Shown: positions 59,586-64,000 of the stretch, piece after piece
Layout of the letters: each line of letters starts with the position of its first letter
Numbering within the stretch: the stretch's first letter is position 1
Assembly (NCBI GenBank): GCA_949752745.1
Contig: OX457025.1
Span: 49,341,601-49,405,600, forward strand
DNA: 64,000 nt
Source: Protula sp. h YS-2021
Taxonomy: Eukaryota > Annelida > Polychaeta > Sabellida > Serpulidae
Direction of reading: 5' to 3'
The notes under the pieces: generated by a model
What the model saw: the letters and a program-made list of their open reading frames with translations, nothing else
What the model was told of the DNA's origin: nothing
Database searches by the model: none
Program-made: the position numbers and the translations under genes

Positions 59586-61415
59586 ACTGTAACAGGGCGT
59601 GTTGACCCTTTCGGTCCTAAATAGCCCTAGCCGATACTAGACTGTCCTCACTGTTCCTATAACGTGTCCTAACTCCCGATTGGTCCCTGGGACCGTTCCC
59701 TAACTCTACAGCCTCGCCGTTCGGTGAAGAGGTCGAGTGTCTCACAGGGCACTGAATGACTGGCAGCGCCAAGAAGTGAAGAGATCACAGGCCTCACAGG
59801 GCACCTCGCAGCTAAGTGATCCTAATCGAATAATTCCTACAATTGATTGATGAAGAGGTCAGGCGTCTCACAGGGCACTCAATGGTTGCAACACCATGAA
59901 GTGAAGAGATCACGAGCCTCACAGGGCACCTCTCAATTTAGGAATTAACCTAACTTGGGGAACAGCTTCAATTGATAGGTGAAGAGGTCTGGTGTCTCAC
60001 AGGGCACTAAATGACTGGCAACGCCAAGAAGTGAAGAGATCACGAGCTTCACAGGGCACCTTTCAATTGAAGAAGTTCAGCAACACTATATTTCGTGCCG
60101 ACGTATTCCTGACTTAACCCTAAAATTTTGAGTTCTTTGTCAATTGGTGAAGAGATCTAAAGTCTCACAGGGCACCGCTTGACCAAAGAAAAGCACCGAA
60201 ATCACCGAACAGGACTTCCCAGAATTCTTATAACTCTCTGCTTGGTCCAACCAAGCAAGACTATGGCTTTCGCTTTGCTTTCTCCGGCTATCTGAACTCG
60301 TTGAGACCAAGCTCAATTCTGCTTAACTTGTCTAAAACATGCCCTTGTAAACCCTAAACGCGGAATAATTTAACACGTGACTTGATTTTGATTGGCCGAG
60401 AGGCGGCGAAGTCAGGGATACCCTACGCGAGAAAATAGTCCCCAAATATAGCTCTGATTTAGTGACATAATCCCTCTAAATAATTTCTCCTTAAATATCT
60501 TGGGAAAATATTCGTGAAAATATTACTTTTAATAACTTAAAACATGCATATTTTATTATGTTTATTTCTCAGGAGAATCGAGACCAACGCATCTCAGATT
60601 TCCGACCAATCGCAGGCTAGCGTACCATTATGCTTATCATTAACCTTTGGAGCTACCGGCAAGCGTAAACACATCTGTAAACCAGTGACATTTTAAGACC
60701 TATAATCACTAAGCTGAAGCTTGCCAGGGGTTAACCTTACTGTCTAATTTTACTGTCCTAGGTGATGCACTTTATTTACTTTTAAAAGACAACGAACATC
60801 CTAATTACTGGCATGTTCCAAAATAATATTCAAGGTCCTATATACAGAGAACAAAAATAAACCAACCTTTCACAGCTCTTCGGACGCGCTTAATGATCCT
60901 TATTTGCAACACAGTTTAATTCTAAATTATGAAGTCACTCTAAAGCGAGAAATGTCCATAAACTACCCGTAATTTATCGAGGTTTTATCCAGAGTGACTA
61001 TTATTTTATTTCTAATATTATCCTTATTTTAGTGAGCTCAAATCGTATGGCAAACAACTCGAGACTGTTAACTATAAGCGCGGTTTTGATGAATGATAAC
61101 CCCTAGAAAAACAGCCCTATTTATACCGATAATTTGACATGAAATTCAACTCAAGACTGAGCACAGCGTGACACGTACTCAGCGGTTACCCATGGGTAAT
61201 TGCAATTTCTCACCGCCGCAACTCAACCCTGAGTAGAATACGCAGTTCAGAACCCCGCTCAGTCTTGAATACAAAAATGCAACTGAGTAGTTCGGTGACG
61301 TGGGTGTAATTATGAATTGAATACAACACGCGATTGAGAACTCTGTGACACCTACTCGGGATAATTGCGATTACCTCCCTAAACAAAAATACCCATGAAA
61401 TACTGCAAATATACA
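59586..61415. other. Unassigned 1.8-kb block with ~125-bp tandem repeat
   Basis: Between two satellite-flanked segments. At 59720-60185 about four units contain gtgaagaggtc, gtctcacagggcact and gaagtgaagagatcac. 61150-61400 has inverted-looking gtgacacgtactc / gtgacacctactcggg segments. It begins tgtaacagggcg right after the LINE tail; it may be an LTR or part of another element, but I found no coding domain. Confidence 0.5.
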
Positions 61416-61697
61416 TATGCGAACTGCGCATAAACTCAAGTTAAATAAACATGCACAGTGATACGAAATACGGAAGTTGAATAAACATGCGCACTGATCC
61501 AAAATGCGCATCAGTAAAGGTCAACCAAACATTCGCAGTGTTCGGAAATGCGAACTGCACATTGACGCAAGTTAAGTTAATATATGCTGTTGTCCGAAAT
61601 GACACACCACGCATCAACGCAAGTTAAATAAACATGCACACTGGTCCAAAATAAGAACCCCCATCAATGCAAGTTAAATAAACTTGCGCACTGGTCC

Positions 61698-61702
<5 letters not shown>
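61416..61702. repeat. 51-bp satellite, resumed array
   Basis: About five and a half diverged units of the R1 satellite up to the LINE fragment. Confidence 0.85.
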
Positions 61703-61747
<45 letters not shown>

Positions 61748-62790
61748 ATACAGTTCTTATATAGCGCGTGGTCACACTGAAGTATCCCAGCGCTGTACAT
61801 CGAAATGTTCGCCATGCGATTTCTAGAAAAGGTGTGTCTTTAGAGATTTCTTGAATCTTTGAAAGTTTTCTGCACATCTTATTTCTAATGGCAGGGAGTT
61901 CCATACTGTTGGAGCAGAAACTGTAAAAGCACGGTATCCACATCTTTTTAAATTATACTTAGGTTGCCTCAATAGGAAAAGGTTCTCAGAGCGGAGTGTG
62001 CGGGAAGGTGTATACGTGTTATAAGGTTACACAGGAATGACGGTGCCATTCCGTGTAAAGCTTTGAAAGTTAGAGTTCAATCTTGAATTCACAACGTTCT
62101 TTTACTCGAAGCCAATGTAGGGAGACTAGGGCCGGGGTAATATGTTTATGTGGATGGGTATAGGTAATTATCCTAGCGGCTGAGTTCATAACCCTTTGAA
62201 GTTTGTTCAGTTCTTTTGTATTTATACCAAAAAATAACACATTGCAATAGTCCAGATTTGATATAAGCAATGCGTGCACCAAAGACTTTGCCGCGTCCTC
62301 AGTTAAATACTTTCTTACGCGGAAAATGATGCGTAAGCTGTTAAAGCATGATCGACAGATATTGTCGATGTGTTCTGAAAGGCTCAGGGTTTGGTCCATA
62401 GTAACTCCTAAGTTTTTTGCCGATAATGACTTAGGTATAGTCTCATTGCCCAATACCAAATTGTCGATTTTACAACGGTCTACGTATTTCTGTGCGCCGA
62501 GAACTATAAATTTTTTTTTTTTTTGTCGTTTCATTCAGTTTCAGTTTGTTGTGGAACATTCACGAGCTGATTGATGATATTGCATTCGAAATATTGTCTA
62601 GTTTGGCGTTTTGGTCGTTTATGGACTTTGGATAAGCAGAGTCTAGTAGCTGACTATCATTTGCGTAAAAACTGTAGAAGATATCAAAAGGACTAATTGC
62701 TCGTCCAACCGGTCGCGTGTATTGTTCATATACTTCCGGACCGTAGATAGATCCTTGGGGGGCACCACATGTTAATTCAATTCAACCGCG
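61703..62790 (-). mobile_element. 5'-truncated LINE fragment, inverted, inside the satellite
   Basis: Reads on the minus strand from about 62775 to a (GAT)n tail at 61747-61703, with the 3' end gcgctatataagaactgtat just before the tail. CAAAAT is present at both junctions (61697-61702 and 62791-62796), and joining the flanks restores the satellite unit ctggtccaaaataagtacc. It belongs to the same LINE group as 57850-59585 but is clearly diverged. Confidence 0.88.
61775..62775 (-). pseudogene. LINE reverse-transcriptase pseudogene
   Basis: Minus-strand coding remains: an APQGSIYGPE motif near 62755; FYANDSQL at 62656-62667 (Asn replaces the first Asp of the YADD site); a frame change at the poly-T run 62507-62523; then an open 154-codon frame (62534-62070) with KNLGVTMDQTLS, LLISNLDYCNVLFFGI and LQRVMNSAARIIT; another shift near 62075; and finally APTVWNSLPLEIR near 61910. 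Truncated, frameshifted and active-site-mutated: inactive. Confidence 0.88.
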
Positions 62791-62935
62791 CAAAATAAGT
62801 ACCCGACATCAACGCAAGTTAAATAAACTTGCGCACTGGTCCAAAATAAGTACCCCACATCAACGCAAGTTAAATAAACTTGCGCACTGGTCTGAAATGC
62901 GAACCGCGCATAAATGCAAGTGGTAAAAATGGCAA
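62791..62935. repeat. 51-bp satellite, end of array
   Basis: About three units after the LINE fragment. The satellite also resembles the units at 57056-57600. Confidence 0.9.
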
Positions 62936-63129
62936 AATACGCTTGTTTGAAAAGATCGGCATCTAAGGCGCAACGGCAGATAATGGTTGCGGGGGAGGGG
63001 GGGGGGGGGTTAAAATCCGAAGGCCACGGTCCGGAACCCCGTAGAAAGGTGTTCTGACCGAAAACGAAAGCATATAAGTCGCGTCTTTTTCACTGTCAAT
63101 TACAGTAAATATGAAAATAACCTTTATGT

Positions 63130-63961
63130 GGTGGACGGACCGAACACCCTTCGGACAGAACACCCTCCGGATTGAACCCCCTTCTTTTTCACTGCTACAG
63201 ACAGAACCCCCTTGCTGTTTTTACAGTAGACAGATAGAACCACCTTAGTTTATGGTTTATTTTTGTGTGTTTTTTTCTTCACATCATCAGTCTTCTAGGC
63301 ACCTAGAACTAGTCTAGCCTAATATTCTGTCCAAGTCCTTGGAGACACTCGGCGATCGTTTTTCGACCCTGGGCGCGATCGCTGCACAAAGTTTTCAAAC
63401 GTTTCTGAATTACGGCCGTTCTCTTGCGGACACGGTGGTATATATACGGCTTTGTCCACATTCGTCATAATCCAAGCTTACAGCTTTAACTCGACGGATT
63501 CGTGGATCAGGCTAAGATATCACATAATCCCACTCACGCAACTTCGATTTTGCAAAAAAGAAAAAAAAAAACAAAAAAAAACAAAAAAAAAAAAAAAAAA
63601 ACGTCGATGCTGTTGATTCGCGGACATATTCAGATTCATACAATGAAAGCTTTACTCCGGCTCAATTCAGTTATGTAAATACGCAGTAAATACGAAAGAA
63701 AAACATACCATCCATTTACACCGCCAACCCAAACACCCTAAATTTCATAAAAATTTGACCCATACACATGGCTAATCCGGGCATGTTTTTGTCGCACATG
63801 TGTGTATTTTGTATTTAAAAAATGAGGGGGTCCTGACTGTACCAAGGAGGGGGTTTTGTCTTTAGCAGTCAAAAAGAAGGGGGTTCAGTCCGGAGGGTGT
63901 TCTGTCTGAGGGTGTTCGGTCCGGAGAGTGTTCTGTCTGAAGGGTGTTCGGTCCGGGATTC
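63130..63961. mobile_element. Mutator-like non-autonomous element, 9-bp duplication
   Basis: 832 bp. Inverted ends of ~100 bp are built from iterated cggacagaacaccct / cggaccgaacaccct motifs, then gaacccccttctttttcac-like arms on both sides. CCTTTATGT flanks it at 63121-63129 and 63962-63970. It contains an A-rich run (63556-63601) and no transposase. Confidence 0.9.
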
Positions 63962-64000
63962 CCTTTATGTAGAACACAGTAAATAAGTTTGTGCGGAAAA

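Overview
The window is eukaryotic, animal nuclear DNA: AT-rich, very repeat-dense, with GT-AG introns, an AATAAA signal, a tRNA-derived SINE, CR1/L2-like LINEs and many cut-and-paste transposon remnants. It contains no bacterial gene organisation. The repeat style (long elements with internal minisatellites, iterated GTCCGTCC blocks, GACCTTGA-rich repeats) suggests a marine invertebrate, probably a mollusc; that is inference from style, not proof.

The one gene I can reconstruct is a mu-class glutathione S-transferase on the + strand. It has eight coding exons at 4291-4326, 10741-10816, 17367-17431, 22863-22944, 26743-26843, 27309-27404, 27976-28086 and 32946-33104. They join in frame to 723 nt plus stop (241 residues). 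The first seven coding exons (36, 76, 65, 82, 101, 96 and 111 nt) have the sizes and phases of vertebrate GSTM genes, although the gene is stretched to 28.8 kb by repeat-filled introns. The protein keeps Tyr7, Trp8, the mu loop, Trp46, Lys50, Gln72, Asp106 and Tyr116 and adds a charged 24-residue C-terminal tail.

The rest is mostly mobile and tandem DNA. R1 is a composite element: a hairpin head, then ~115-bp units containing GGCGATCCGCC, sometimes a third tandem block, then a 51-bp satellite, then a conserved tail (copies at 29384-32155, 39627-42190, 55447-57600; fragments elsewhere). R2 runs from CCGACCAAGG to GGCCGCTCTAGT (copies at 19346-21128, 51835-52270 and, inverted, 52966-55440). R3 is a GACCTTGA-rich tandem family (1-300, 18590-19300, 21290-22340, 38010-38800). 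R4 is the GTCCGTCCG / CGGGGGATCC family. R5 is a ~115-bp array containing CCATAAGGTCCCC.

Cut into these are younger insertions with target-site duplications I can read: a pogo-like MITE (718-1131, TA), a SINE (14377-14618, 11 bp), two Mutator-like elements (46611-47319, 10 bp; 63130-63961, 9 bp), a hAT-like element (48357-49050, 6 bp) and a LINE fragment (61703-62790, 6 bp). A 151-bp MITE at 3709-3859, about 430 bp upstream of the GST start codon, carries three AP-1/TRE motifs. This is the observation with the clearest possible functional meaning. Downstream, an open stretch at 39161-39345 looks weakly like a diverged GH18 chitinase exon.
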